Source: an uncultured Verrucomicrobiota bacterium (lineage in GTDB: Bacteria > Verrucomicrobiota > Kiritimatiellia > CAIQIC01 > Lenti-01). Taken from it: a DNA stretch of 6,552 nt. A program made the translations under genes and the position numbers. Numbering within the stretch: the first letter of the stretch is position 1; each line of letters begins with the position of its first letter. Where the stretch lies: contig CALKWZ010000006.1 in NCBI GenBank assembly GCA_938003985.1, positions 1 through 6,552 on the forward strand, given 5' to 3'. The notes below the pieces were generated by a model, which did not search any database, was not told the origin of the DNA, and saw only the letters and a program-made list of their open reading frames with translations. Positions 1-6,217 of this stretch are shown here, one piece after another.

Positions 1-2
1 CC

Positions 3-36
3 GTGACTGGAGTTCAGACGTGTGCTCTTCCGATCT
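3..36 (+). other. Illumina TruSeq read-2 adapter remnant (library artefact)
   Basis: The 34 bases match the Illumina multiplexing read-2 adapter, running from GTGACTGG to its typical end GCTCTTCCGATCT. Translations through it give well-known contamination peptides: TGVQTCALPI and MCSSDL on the plus strand, and EIGRAHV on the minus strand. It is not genomic. Genomic sequence should be taken to begin at about 37, and bases 1-2 are probably adapter-adjacent too. Any reading frame crossing this segment is chimeric. Confidence 0.98.
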
Positions 37-208
37 CCCGCCGGCCGGGCCGCCCGCGGTCGTCGCCGCGGTCGTCCTCGCGGCCCACGTACGGATTCTC
101 CGGAGGCTTGCGGGCCCACGTCGGCACGAAATTCAAATCCAGCGCAAGTTCCGGTTTCTCTTGCGCGCCGTCCGCCGGGCTGACCTCGTCGTCCATGCTC
201 ATGTCCAT
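37..208 (-). CDS. N-terminus of an uncharacterised low-complexity protein (partial, cut by adapter)
   Basis: The N-terminal 57 or so codons of a leftward gene are present; the rest is lost at the adapter junction. The start is uncertain. ATG codons lie at 208, 202 and 196 in the same frame, and a GTG lies at 280. I chose 208 because translation upstream of it runs through a palindrome and gives protein-unlike sequence. What is visible is an acidic start, a short hydrophobic-aromatic motif (LDLNFVPTWARKPPENPY), then a charged Arg/Gly/Asp-rich disordered stretch beginning REDDRGDDRGR. From memory, large uncharacterised proteins in Verrucomicrobiota and Lentisphaerota begin this way, with a short aromatic motif followed by an RGD/RRG-rich linker that may contact nucleic acid. 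This is inference; no catalytic domain is visible. A good promoter lies upstream (314-343). Confidence 0.5.
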
Positions 209-217
209 TCCATTGCG

Positions 218-237
218 GGTTTTCCCGCGGGAAAACC
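218..237. repeat. Perfect 20-bp palindrome near a start codon
   Basis: The sequence GGTTTTCCCGCGGGAAAACC is its own reverse complement, centred between 227 and 228. It extends a little further with one bulged base. It lies about 10 bp upstream of the ATG at 208 and about 70 bp downstream of the predicted transcription start of the leftward gene, so it falls in the 5' leader. As RNA it would form an 8-bp stem with a CGCG loop just before the start codon. As DNA it could be a dimeric-regulator site. The sequence alone does not decide between these. Confidence 0.6.
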
Positions 238-313
238 GCGCCGGAGACGTTCCGCATCCGGAATCTCCGTTCCGTTCCACTCGGTCGGTACGAATCCCGA
301 CTCGCGGATGAAA

Positions 314-343
314 ATCCTATCACGTCGCGCGCGCGGCTGGCAA
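314..343 (-). promoter_or_regulatory. Candidate sigma70-type promoter of the left partial gene
   Basis: On the minus strand there is a -35 TTGCCA (338-343), an 18-bp spacer and a -10 TAGGAT (314-319). This matches the sigma70 consensus at 5/6 and 4/6 positions. Transcription would start near 307, giving a leader of about 100 nt to the ATG at 208, which includes the palindrome at 218-237. The region 209-406 holds no convincing gene; it is a divergent promoter region. Confidence 0.5.
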
Positions 344-370
344 CGCCCAAACGGCGCGGCGCCTCCCGCC

Positions 371-400
371 TTGACGTCCCCCCGCCCCTCGGCTTACGTT
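371..400 (+). promoter_or_regulatory. Candidate promoter of the small-protein/glycosyltransferase operon
   Basis: A TTGACG (371-376), an 18-bp spacer and TACGTT (395-400) form a sigma70-like promoter. The -10 hexamer ends only 6 nt before the ATG at 407, so transcription would begin at or next to the start codon and the mRNA would have no leader. No Shine-Dalgarno sequence is present, which fits. Confidence 0.55.
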
Positions 401-406
401 CCGGCC

Positions 407-868
407 ATGAGCGCAACCCCCGTTCTCTCCCTCGGCGCCCCCGGCCTCGACGTCGAGCGGCTCGTCGCCGACCTCCAGGCCACGGTCGACCGCAAAGTCC
501 GCGACGGCGTCTACGCCGACGCCCGCGTGGCCCGCGCCGAGAAAACCAACCTCGTGCACCTGCGCGGGTCCGACGATTTCCTCACCTTCTATCTGACCTG
601 CCTGCGCGACGCCGTCTTCGTGGACATCTCCGACTTCGAGATCCGCGAGCGCCGCCGGTTCTTCGGCCCCGTCCTCGTCGGTCTCAAGACCGGGCTCTGG
701 AAGCTGCTGAAGTTCTACACCTACCGGCTCTGGTCCCAGCAGAACCAGGTCAACGGCCTCGTCATCACCGCGCTCGAAGGCGTGGAAGAGCAGTCCGCCG
801 CCCGCATCGCCGCGCTCGAAAAGCGCATCGTCGAACTGGAAAAGGCCGCCGGCCATGGCCGCGCCTGA
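407..868 (+). CDS. Uncharacterised 153-aa protein encoded with a glycosyltransferase
   Basis: I do not recognise a named family. The frame stays open far upstream, into the adapter, but the true start is the ATG at 407: it sits 6 nt after a -10-like hexamer and upstream translation is Pro/Arg-rich noise. The product is soluble, without signal peptide or membrane segment. It has a variable N-terminus (1-15), an alpha-helical charged region (16-55), a compact segment rich in aromatic and acidic residues (56-90, with FYLTCLRDAVFVDISDFEI), the motif FYTYRLWSQQNQVN (103-116), and a probable coiled coil of Leu/Ala/Glu/Lys heptads (about 122-148). The central motif recalls the short region before the catalytic domain in some methyltransferases of polysaccharide gene clusters, but no SAM-binding domain follows. 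The stop overlaps the glycosyltransferase start by 14 nt, so the two are co-transcribed and probably translationally coupled. A partner or scaffold role in glycan assembly is inferred. Confidence 0.85.
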   Translation: MSATPVLSLGAPGLDVERLVADLQATVDRKVRDGVYADARVARAEKTNLVHLRGSDDFLTFYLTCLRDAVFVDISDFEIRERRRFFGPVLVGLKTGLWKLLKFYTYRLWSQQNQVNGLVITALEGVEEQSAARIAALEKRIVELEKAAGHGRA

Positions 869-2045
869 CCGCCTCGCCTTCGTCTGCCCGCGCCTCGCCG
901 GCGAGGGCGCGGTGGGCGGCGCCGAGACGTTGCTGAAGAACCTCGCGCTCCACGCCGCGGCCCGCGGCGTGGCCGTCGATTTCCTCACCACCTGCGCCCA
1001 GAGCCATTTCACCTGGGAGAACACCCTGCCCGCCGGGGTGAAGCGCATGGACGGCATGGACGTCCATTTCTTCCCCGTCGACGCGCGCGACGTCGGCACC
1101 TTCCTGCGCATCCAGCAAGCGATCGACCGCGGCCGGCCCGTATCGGAAGCGGATGAACTGCTCTGGCTGCGCAACGGCGTCAATTCCGCCGCGCTCCTCG
1201 CGCATCTCGACCGGCACGCGGCCGACTACCGCGCCATTCTCCTCGGCCCCTATCTCTTCGGCCTGACGTGGTTCACCGCGCTGGCCCACCCGGAGCGGTC
1301 GCTCCTCGTGCCCTGCCTGCACGACGAACCGTTCGCCAAGCTCGCGTGCATGAAGCGCCTCTTCGCCGAGACCGCCGGGTGCCTGTTCAACGCCCAGGCC
1401 GAGCGCGAACTCGCCGGCGAATTGTTCGGCTATCCCGACGCCAAGTCCCGCATCGTCGGCATGGGCCTCGAGCCGTTCGCCGCCGATCCGGCGGCTTTCG
1501 CGAAGCGCCGCGGCCTGACCGCGCCCTACGTCCTCTATTCCGGCCGGCGCGAGCCGCTCAAGGGCACGCCGCTCATCTGCGACTACGTGCACGCTTTCCG
1601 CGAGCGCACCGGACGCGACGTGAAGCTCGTCTTCACCGGCTCCGGCGCCATCGACGCCCCCGCCGGCCTCTGGCCGCACGTCCTCGACGCCGGCTTCGTC
1701 AGCGAAGAAGAAAAGCACGAGGCCATGGCCGGCGCCGTCGCGTTCCTGCATCCCTCCGTCAACGAAAGTTTCGGCATCGTCCTGCTCGAAGCCTTCCTCG
1801 CCGGCACCCCCGGCCTCGTCCACGCCAAGAGCCGCGTGCTCGTCAGCCAGTGCCGCGCCGCCGGCGCCGGACTGTGGTTCCGCCACTACCCCGATTTCGA
1901 AGCGCAACTGCTCTATTTGCTGGACAACCCCGACGCCCGCGCCGCGCTCGGCGCGCGCGGCCGCGCGTTCGTCGCCCGCGAATACGCCTGGCCCGCCATC
2001 GAACGCAAATTCATCGCCGCCCTCGACGCCCTGCGGCCCGTTTGA
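855..2045 (+). CDS. GT4-family glycosyltransferase (GT-B fold)
   Basis: This cytoplasmic enzyme of 396 residues probably transfers a sugar from a nucleotide donor to a glycan or lipid-linked acceptor, as in LPS, O-antigen or exopolysaccharide synthesis. The N-terminal Rossmann half contains the glycine loop GGAE (21-24). The C-terminal donor-binding half begins near YVLYSGRREPLKG (225-237), whose Arg and Lys usually contact the donor phosphates. The retaining GT-B EX7E motif is intact as ESFGIVLLE (304-312), followed by AFLAGTPGLV. A terminal helix returns to the N-domain (about 373-392). Length is normal for the family. The ATG lies inside the end of the upstream gene, so coupling to it is likely. 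Donor and acceptor cannot be assigned. No downstream operon member follows; a repeat-filled gap does. Confidence 0.93.
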   Translation: MAAPDRLAFVCPRLAGEGAVGGAETLLKNLALHAAARGVAVDFLTTCAQSHFTWENTLPAGVKRMDGMDVHFFPVDARDVGTFLRIQQAIDRGRPVSEADELLWLRNGVNSAALLAHLDRHAADYRAILLGPYLFGLTWFTALAHPERSLLVPCLHDEPFAKLACMKRLFAETAGCLFNAQAERELAGELFGYPDAKSRIVGMGLEPFAADPAAFAKRRGLTAPYVLYSGRREPLKGTPLICDYVHAFRERTGRDVKLVFTGSGAIDAPAGLWPHVLDAGFVSEEEKHEAMAGAVAFLHPSVNESFGIVLLEAFLAGTPGLVHAKSRVLVSQCRAAGAGLWFRHYPDFEAQLLYLLDNPDARAALGARGRAFVAREYAWPAIERKFIAALDALRPV

Positions 2046-2060
2046 CGGTTTTCCTCGGAC

Positions 2061-2248
2061 GCATCTGCGATGGGGTGCAAGCGACGGTCATGTTGAGCGG
2101 AGGAGCATCGCGCCGGAGTCGAAACATCTCCACTTCGCGACAACGGCTGGCCTGCGGGACCACGCGGAGATCCCTCGACAAGCTCGGGATGACAGCCATC
2201 CATGCCTTCGGTTCGATTCCCTGCGGATTTGCACCTTATCGCAGATGC
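2061..2248. repeat. Nested inverted-repeat intergenic element
   Basis: Outer arms are GCATCTGCGATGGGGTGCAA (2061-2080) and, inverted, TTGCACCTTATCGCAGATGC (2229-2248), matching at 18 of 20 positions. Inside lies a second imperfect inverted repeat: 2087-2130 (GTCATGTTGAGC...GTCGAAACATCTC, with about 13 extra bases in the middle) against 2167-2193 (GAGATCCCTCGAC...GGGATGAC). The inner arms belong to a dispersed intergenic repeat type seen in many bacterial genomes. Its translation gives the spurious peptides HPELVEG and SLSRDL, both of which occur here on the minus strand. The element fills most of the 268 bp between the glycosyltransferase and the next gene. No transposase or other gene is present. 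It may be a non-autonomous mobile repeat, and its hairpins could also end transcription of the upstream operon. Confidence 0.75.
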
Positions 2249-2301
2249 GCCTGGATGCCGCCGCCGCCGAAATCGCTTCTCGCTATTTTTCCGGAACGCG
2301 G

Positions 2302-2307
2302 TAGATT
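2302..2307 (+). promoter_or_regulatory. Candidate -10 element of the nitronate monooxygenase-like gene
   Basis: TAGATT (TA...T, 4/6 or better against the consensus) ends 6 nt before the ATG at 2314. No good -35 is visible; TTCTCG at 2277-2282 is weak, with a 19-bp spacer. No Shine-Dalgarno sequence precedes the ATG. The spacing is the same as that at 395-400 and at 5165-5170. Confidence 0.35.
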
Positions 2308-2313
2308 GTTTCG

Positions 2314-3741
2314 ATGCTGAAGTCACTGCCAACGATCATCCAAGGAGGCATGGGCGCCGGGGTTTCCAATTGGAGCCTGGCCCGCGCCGTGTCCAAACTG
2401 GGCCAGCTGGGCGTCGTCGCCGGCACGGGTCTCGACCAGATCCTGTCGCGCCGCCTGCAGGACGGCGATCGCGAAGGCCACGTGCGCCGCGCCCTGGAGC
2501 ATTTCCCCTTTCCGAAAATCGCCCGGAAGATCCTCGACGCCCATTTCCTGCCCGACGGGCGGCCGGCGGGCACCCCCTACAAAACGCCCCGCATGCACGG
2601 CGCCGGCGCCAACCTGCCGGCCCAAGCCCTGTGCGTGGCCGCCAATTTCGTCGAAGTGTTCCTGGCCCGCGAAGGCCATGCCGGCCCCGTCGGCATCAAC
2701 TTCCTCGAAAAAATCCAGATGCCGCATCTGCCCTCGCTCTACGGCGCCATGCTGGCGGGCGCGGCCGTGGTCATCGTCGGCGCGGGCATCCCCATGGAAT
2801 TCCCCGCCGCCATCGAGGCGCTCGCCGAACATCGGCCCGCCTCCTACGCCCTGTACGTCGCGGGTCCCCGCGACGCCGAACCGGTCCGCCTGACCTTGGA
2901 TCCCGCCGCTTTTCTTGAACCCGGCCAGTCCCTGCCCGCGCTGGAGCGCCCCGCCTTCCTGCCCATCGTGTCGTCCGCCACCCTCGCCACGATGCTGGCC
3001 CGCCGGATCAAGGACGCCTTGGCCGGATTCGTCATCGAAACCTCCGTGGCCGGCGGCCACAACGCGCCGCCCCGCGGCCAGCTTCAACTGACATCCGACG
3101 GCCAGCCCATCTACGGTCCGCGCGACGCCATCGACCTGGCCGCCTTCCGCGAATTGGGCCTGCCCTTCTGGCTGGCCGGCGGCTACGGCTCCCCCGAAAA
3201 ACTGGCGGAGGCCCGCGCGCAAGGCGCCGCCGGCGTGCAGGTCGGCACGCCCTTCGCCCTCTGCGCGGAATCCGGCCTGGAGTCCGCCCTGCGGCACCGG
3301 CTCATCGCGAAAGCCCTGGCCGGGACGGCCAAGGTCTTCACCGATCCCCAGGCCTCGCCCACCGGCTTCCCGTTCAAGGTCGCCGAACTGGAAGGCACGC
3401 TCTCGGACGAATCCGTTTACCGGCAGCGCCGGCGCGTCTGCGATCTCGGGTTCCTGCGCGAAGTCTACCGCAAGCCCGACGGCACCGTCGGCTATCGCTG
3501 CGCCGCCGAACCCGAAAAAGCCTATCTCGCCAAAGGCGGGGATCCCGCCGATCTGGTAGGCCGCAAATGCCTGTGCAACGCCTTGGTCGCCAACATCGGC
3601 ATGCCGCAGCTCCTGCCCGACGGCACGCGGGAACTCCCGCTCGTCACCTTGGGCGACGACGTCGCCGGCCTGGCCCGTTTCTGCCCCGCCGGCCAGACCG
3701 ATTTCACCGCCGCCGACGTGGTCCGCACCCTGCTGGGTTGA
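2314..3741 (+). CDS. Nitronate monooxygenase / 2-nitropropane dioxygenase-family flavoprotein
   Basis: This is an FMN-dependent TIM-barrel oxidoreductase. Characterised family members oxidise alkyl nitronates to carbonyl compounds and nitrite. The barrel opens with IIQGGMGAGVSNWSLA (8-23), the family's first-strand signature. VETSVAGGHN-like sequence at 240-255 (IETSVAGGHNAPPRG) corresponds to the His-containing active-site loop, with H249 the candidate base. WLAGGYGSPE (286-295) and GAAGVQVGTPFALCAESGL (304-322) are the phosphate-binding loops for FMN. At 475 aa it is longer than classical enzymes (about 310-380 aa). It has an insertion at about 45-100 and a C-terminal extension at about 370-475 with cysteines at 376, 396, 419, 421 and 457. 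PfaD-like enoyl reductases are distant relatives and remain an alternative, but no polyketide genes are nearby. Substrate unknown. It appears monocistronic and converges on the next gene with only 7 nt between stops. Confidence 0.88.
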   Translation: MLKSLPTIIQGGMGAGVSNWSLARAVSKLGQLGVVAGTGLDQILSRRLQDGDREGHVRRALEHFPFPKIARKILDAHFLPDGRPAGTPYKTPRMHGAGANLPAQALCVAANFVEVFLAREGHAGPVGINFLEKIQMPHLPSLYGAMLAGAAVVIVGAGIPMEFPAAIEALAEHRPASYALYVAGPRDAEPVRLTLDPAAFLEPGQSLPALERPAFLPIVSSATLATMLARRIKDALAGFVIETSVAGGHNAPPRGQLQLTSDGQPIYGPRDAIDLAAFRELGLPFWLAGGYGSPEKLAEARAQGAAGVQVGTPFALCAESGLESALRHRLIAKALAGTAKVFTDPQASPTGFPFKVAELEGTLSDESVYRQRRRVCDLGFLREVYRKPDGTVGYRCAAEPEKAYLAKGGDPADLVGRKCLCNALVANIGMPQLLPDGTRELPLVTLGDDVAGLARFCPAGQTDFTAADVVRTLLG

Positions 3742-3748
3742 TGGCCGA

Positions 3749-5158
3749 TTACGGTTCCCGCAGGCGGTAATAGCGCTCGGGCGCCAAGCCCGATTCGCTG
3801 AAGCGGGACGTGCCGCCGGCGATCACGTTCGTTGCCACGGGCACCCACACCTGATTGGTGATGCTGTCGCAGGCCTCGATGACGACGCTTTGACCGTCCG
3901 CCCAAACGATGTCGAAGGCGATTTCATCTGCCAGCGCGCTGATGCTGGCGGCCCCGGTTTCCGGCAGCCACGGCGCCGTCGGCCGACCGGCATAGGTTTC
4001 CCCCCAGCCCGTCGTTCCCGCCAGGTAATAAACGGTGGCCTGGCTGCCGTCGCCGAAAAATTCGTCTTCGTAGGTCGGCGCATCTCCCCGGAAGTAGATG
4101 CCCTGCAAAGCGGCGCAATTGTTGAACGCGCTCCAACCGATGCCGGCCACGCCGGAACCCACGACGACCTGCGCCAATTGCGCGCAACCGGAAAACGCAT
4201 TGACCGGAACATCCGGGATTCCGTCGCCGATGACCAAATTCGTCAGCGCGGCGTACCCGCTGAACTGCAGCCACAAGCCGTTCGTCACCCCGTTGCCGAT
4301 GATCAGATTGGCCAGGGCCGTGCAACTTTCGAACGCCGTCGGCTCGATCCAGACCACGCCATCCGGAATGACCACGTTGGTCAGGGCGGTAAAGGCGAAG
4401 GCGTAGGCTTCGATCGTGCGCAAGCCCGCGCCGAACGTCGCTTCCGTCAGGTTCGTGCAATAAGCGAACGAATTTCCCCCGATGTTCGTCGTTCCCGCGC
4501 CGATCGCTGCGAACCGCAAGCTGGAACAATAGGCGAACGCATATCCTTCCAGCGTCGCGACGCGGTCGGGGAGCGCCACTTCCGCCAATCGCGAGCAGCC
4601 GTAGAACGCCTGATAGCCGATCGCCGCCACGTTGGTTCCGAACGCCACCTGCGCCAGCTTCCCGCATTCGTAAAAAGTCTCCCGGCTGATCGATTCCAGG
4701 CTGTCGGGCAACGCCGCGTTCGTCAGCGCCGAACAGTGCGCGAAAGCCTGGTCGCCGATCGTCCGCACGGCGGGACCGAACAGCACCTCCGACAGGTTGG
4801 TGCAGGACGCGAAAGCCGCCGATTCGACGTTCGTCACGCCCGTGCCCATCGCCACCCGCGCCAAGGCCGTATGGCGGCCGGGCTGAAAAGCGCCCATCGC
4901 GATGGTTTCGACCGAGTCCGGAATCGTCACCGCCGTCAGGCTGGGAACGGAAAACGAGCCCGAACCGAGAATCGTGACGGTCTTGCCGTCGATCGTGGCG
5001 GGAATGTCTACCGCGCCGCCGGTCCCCGTATAGAGCGTGATCGTGATCGTGTTCGTATCAGCGGGATTCACCGAATACTCGTAATCGGCGGCTAAAACCA
5101 ACGCAGGCAGCCATGCGCATGCGACCGCCATCGCCAGGAACACTTGCACGGTTTTCAT
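3749..5158 (-). CDS. Secreted BspA-like leucine-rich-repeat (LRR_5) protein
   Basis: This exported protein of 469 aa begins with a Sec signal peptide: a Lys at position 2, a hydrophobic core at 6-22, and likely cleavage after the LVLA or LVLAA residues (about 23-24). A short beta-rich lead-in with VDIPATIDGKTVTILG (50-65) is followed by about 12 repeats of roughly 23 residues (about 60-355). Their pattern is I-x-x-x-A-F-x-x-C-x-x-L-x-x-V-x-(I/L/F)-x-x-x-V, for example IGDQAFAHCSALTNAALPDS (134-153). After them come a YYLAGTTGWGETYAGRPTAPW-type segment (377-397) and a C-terminal beta module (about 405-469) with FDIVWADGQSVVIEA and a terminal RYYRLREP. Such tails are common in secreted proteins of Verrucomicrobiota and Kiritimatiellota. 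No membrane anchor or LPXTG is seen. Adhesion or protein binding is inferred from BspA relatives. Confidence 0.93.
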   Translation of the reverse strand: MKTVQVFLAMAVACAWLPALVLAADYEYSVNPADTNTITITLYTGTGGAVDIPATIDGKTVTILGSGSFSVPSLTAVTIPDSVETIAMGAFQPGRHTALARVAMGTGVTNVESAAFASCTNLSEVLFGPAVRTIGDQAFAHCSALTNAALPDSLESISRETFYECGKLAQVAFGTNVAAIGYQAFYGCSRLAEVALPDRVATLEGYAFAYCSSLRFAAIGAGTTNIGGNSFAYCTNLTEATFGAGLRTIEAYAFAFTALTNVVIPDGVVWIEPTAFESCTALANLIIGNGVTNGLWLQFSGYAALTNLVIGDGIPDVPVNAFSGCAQLAQVVVGSGVAGIGWSAFNNCAALQGIYFRGDAPTYEDEFFGDGSQATVYYLAGTTGWGETYAGRPTAPWLPETGAASISALADEIAFDIVWADGQSVVIEACDSITNQVWVPVATNVIAGGTSRFSESGLAPERYYRLREP

Positions 5159-5164
5159 GTTTGC

Positions 5165-5193
5165 ATGATGTCAAATATTCCATCGGCCGACAA
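5165..5193 (-). promoter_or_regulatory. Candidate promoter of the LRR protein gene
   Basis: On the minus strand, TTGTCG (5188-5193), a 17-bp spacer and CATCAT (5165-5170) form a modest sigma70-like promoter. The -10 ends exactly 6 nt from the ATG at 5158, again predicting a leaderless mRNA. A TTGACA at 5169-5174 looks like a -35 box but has no -10 at usable distance. Confidence 0.4.
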
Positions 5194-5244
5194 TGTTCGT
5201 TTTGCGAAGGCCGAGACCCCACCGGCCGCGTGTCGGGGCCGCCA

Positions 5245-5273
5245 TTGACGCCCCGTCCTGGCTGCGCTAGGCT
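5245..5273 (+). promoter_or_regulatory. Candidate promoter of the fructokinase gene
   Basis: TTGACG (5245-5250), a 17-bp spacer and TAGGCT (5268-5273) form a promoter whose -35 hexamer is identical to the one at 371-376. Transcription would start near 5280, leaving a leader of about 26 nt. The leader holds no Shine-Dalgarno sequence. With the promoter at 5165-5193 this makes 5159-5305 a divergent promoter region. Confidence 0.45.
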
Positions 5274-5305
5274 ATCAGGACAATATCCATTGGGACACCC
5301 ACTCC

Positions 5306-6199
5306 ATGCGCATCGGCATCGATCTCGGCGGCACCAAGACGGAAATCGTCGCGCTCGGCGACGGCGGCCACGAGATCTATCGCAAACGGGTGGACACGCC
5401 GGCCGCGAGCTACGACGCCATCGTGGCGACTCTCGCCGGCCTGGTGCGCGAGGCGGAATCCGCCTTGGGCCAACGCGGCACCGTGGGCGTCGGCATTCCC
5501 GGCACGGTTTCGGCCCGCACCGGCCTCGTCAAAAACGCCAACACCGTCGCGCTCAACGGCCGGCCGCTGGACCGCGATCTCGGCCGCGCCCTCGCCCGCG
5601 ACGTGCGCTGCCAGAACGACGCCAACTGTCTCGCGCTGTCCGAAGCCGTCGACGGCGCCGGCGCGGGCCGGCGCGTCGTCTTCGCCGCCATCCTCGGCAC
5701 CGGCTGCGGCGCCGGGATCGCGCTCGACGGCCGGCCGTGGGCCGGCGCCAACCTCGTCGCCGGCGAATGGGGCCACAACCCCCTCCCGTGGCCGACGGCC
5801 GACGAAGTTTCCGGCCCGGCCTGCTGGTGCGGCAAAACGGCCTGCATCGAAAAATGGATTTCCGGCACCGGTTTCGCCGACGACTACGCCCGCGCCGCGG
5901 GCGTCCGGCTCAAGGGCGAGCAGATCGTCGCCCGCGCCCGCCAAGGCGAAGCCGCCGCGCGCGGCGCCCTGGAACGCTACGCGAACCGCCTCGCCCGCGC
6001 CCTCGCCCACGTCGTCAATCTGCTGGACCCCGACGTGATCGTCCTCGGCGGCGGCCTGAGCAACGTGGACGAACTCTACGAAATGGTGCCCCCGCAGCTG
6101 GCGAATTACGTCTTCGGCGGCGAAGCGAACACCCCCGTCGTCCGCAACAAACACGGCGACTCCAGCGGCGTCCGCGGCGCCGCGTGGCTCTGGGACTAG
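5306..6199 (+). CDS. mak: ROK-family fructokinase (Mak-like)
   Basis: This cytoplasmic kinase phosphorylates a hexose with ATP, most likely D-fructose to fructose 6-phosphate (EC 2.7.1.4), feeding glycolysis. It aligns by eye along its length with E. coli Mak: MRIGIDLGGTKTE (1-13, ATP phosphate loop), GQRGTVGVGIPGTVS (55-69), LVKNANT (74-80), QNDANCLALSEAVDG (103-117, catalytic D105), GTGCGAGIALDG (131-142), GEWGHNPLPW (153-162), then IVLGGGLSNVDELY (245-258) and the Mak-like ending KHGDSSGVRGAAWLW (282-296). The ROK zinc site is complete: H157 with C173, C175 and C180 (CWCGKTACIEKW). At 297 aa it has normal length. The ATG at 5306 gives exactly the usual N-terminus. Other ROK sugar kinases (GlcNAc, glucose) are alternatives, but the Mak-specific C-terminus makes fructose the best guess. 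No neighbouring sugar transporter or regulator gene supports a specific pathway. Confidence 0.92.
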   Translation: MRIGIDLGGTKTEIVALGDGGHEIYRKRVDTPAASYDAIVATLAGLVREAESALGQRGTVGVGIPGTVSARTGLVKNANTVALNGRPLDRDLGRALARDVRCQNDANCLALSEAVDGAGAGRRVVFAAILGTGCGAGIALDGRPWAGANLVAGEWGHNPLPWPTADEVSGPACWCGKTACIEKWISGTGFADDYARAAGVRLKGEQIVARARQGEAAARGALERYANRLARALAHVVNLLDPDVIVLGGGLSNVDELYEMVPPQLANYVFGGEANTPVVRNKHGDSSGVRGAAWLWD

Positions 6200-6217
6200 A
6201 CATTTCGATCCGTTGTA

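Noticed and set aside
20..406. Long open extension upstream of the 153-aa gene
   Set aside because: It begins in adapter sequence, is Pro/Arg-rich noise, and crosses the divergent promoter region.
765..1907. Long minus-strand open frames opposite the glycosyltransferase, and similar ones opposite the flavoprotein and kinase
   Set aside because: They are high-GC antisense shadows with Gly/Ala/Arg-rich composition and no domain motifs, while the plus-strand genes have intact family motifs.
2207..2225. tRNA T-arm-like string (GGTTCGATTCC) in the intergenic region
   Set aside because: The flanking bases do not form the 5-bp T stem, and no anticodon arm or acceptor stem lies at the right distances.
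1913..2332. Minus-strand frame containing HPELVEG and SLSRDL peptides
   Set aside because: These peptides are translation artefacts of a dispersed intergenic repeat and do not indicate a gene.
5169..5174. TTGACA on the minus strand upstream of the LRR gene as a -35 box
   Set aside because: The matching -10 position would fall inside the coding sequence (CCGTGC), and the hexamers at 5188-5193 and 5165-5170 fit better.
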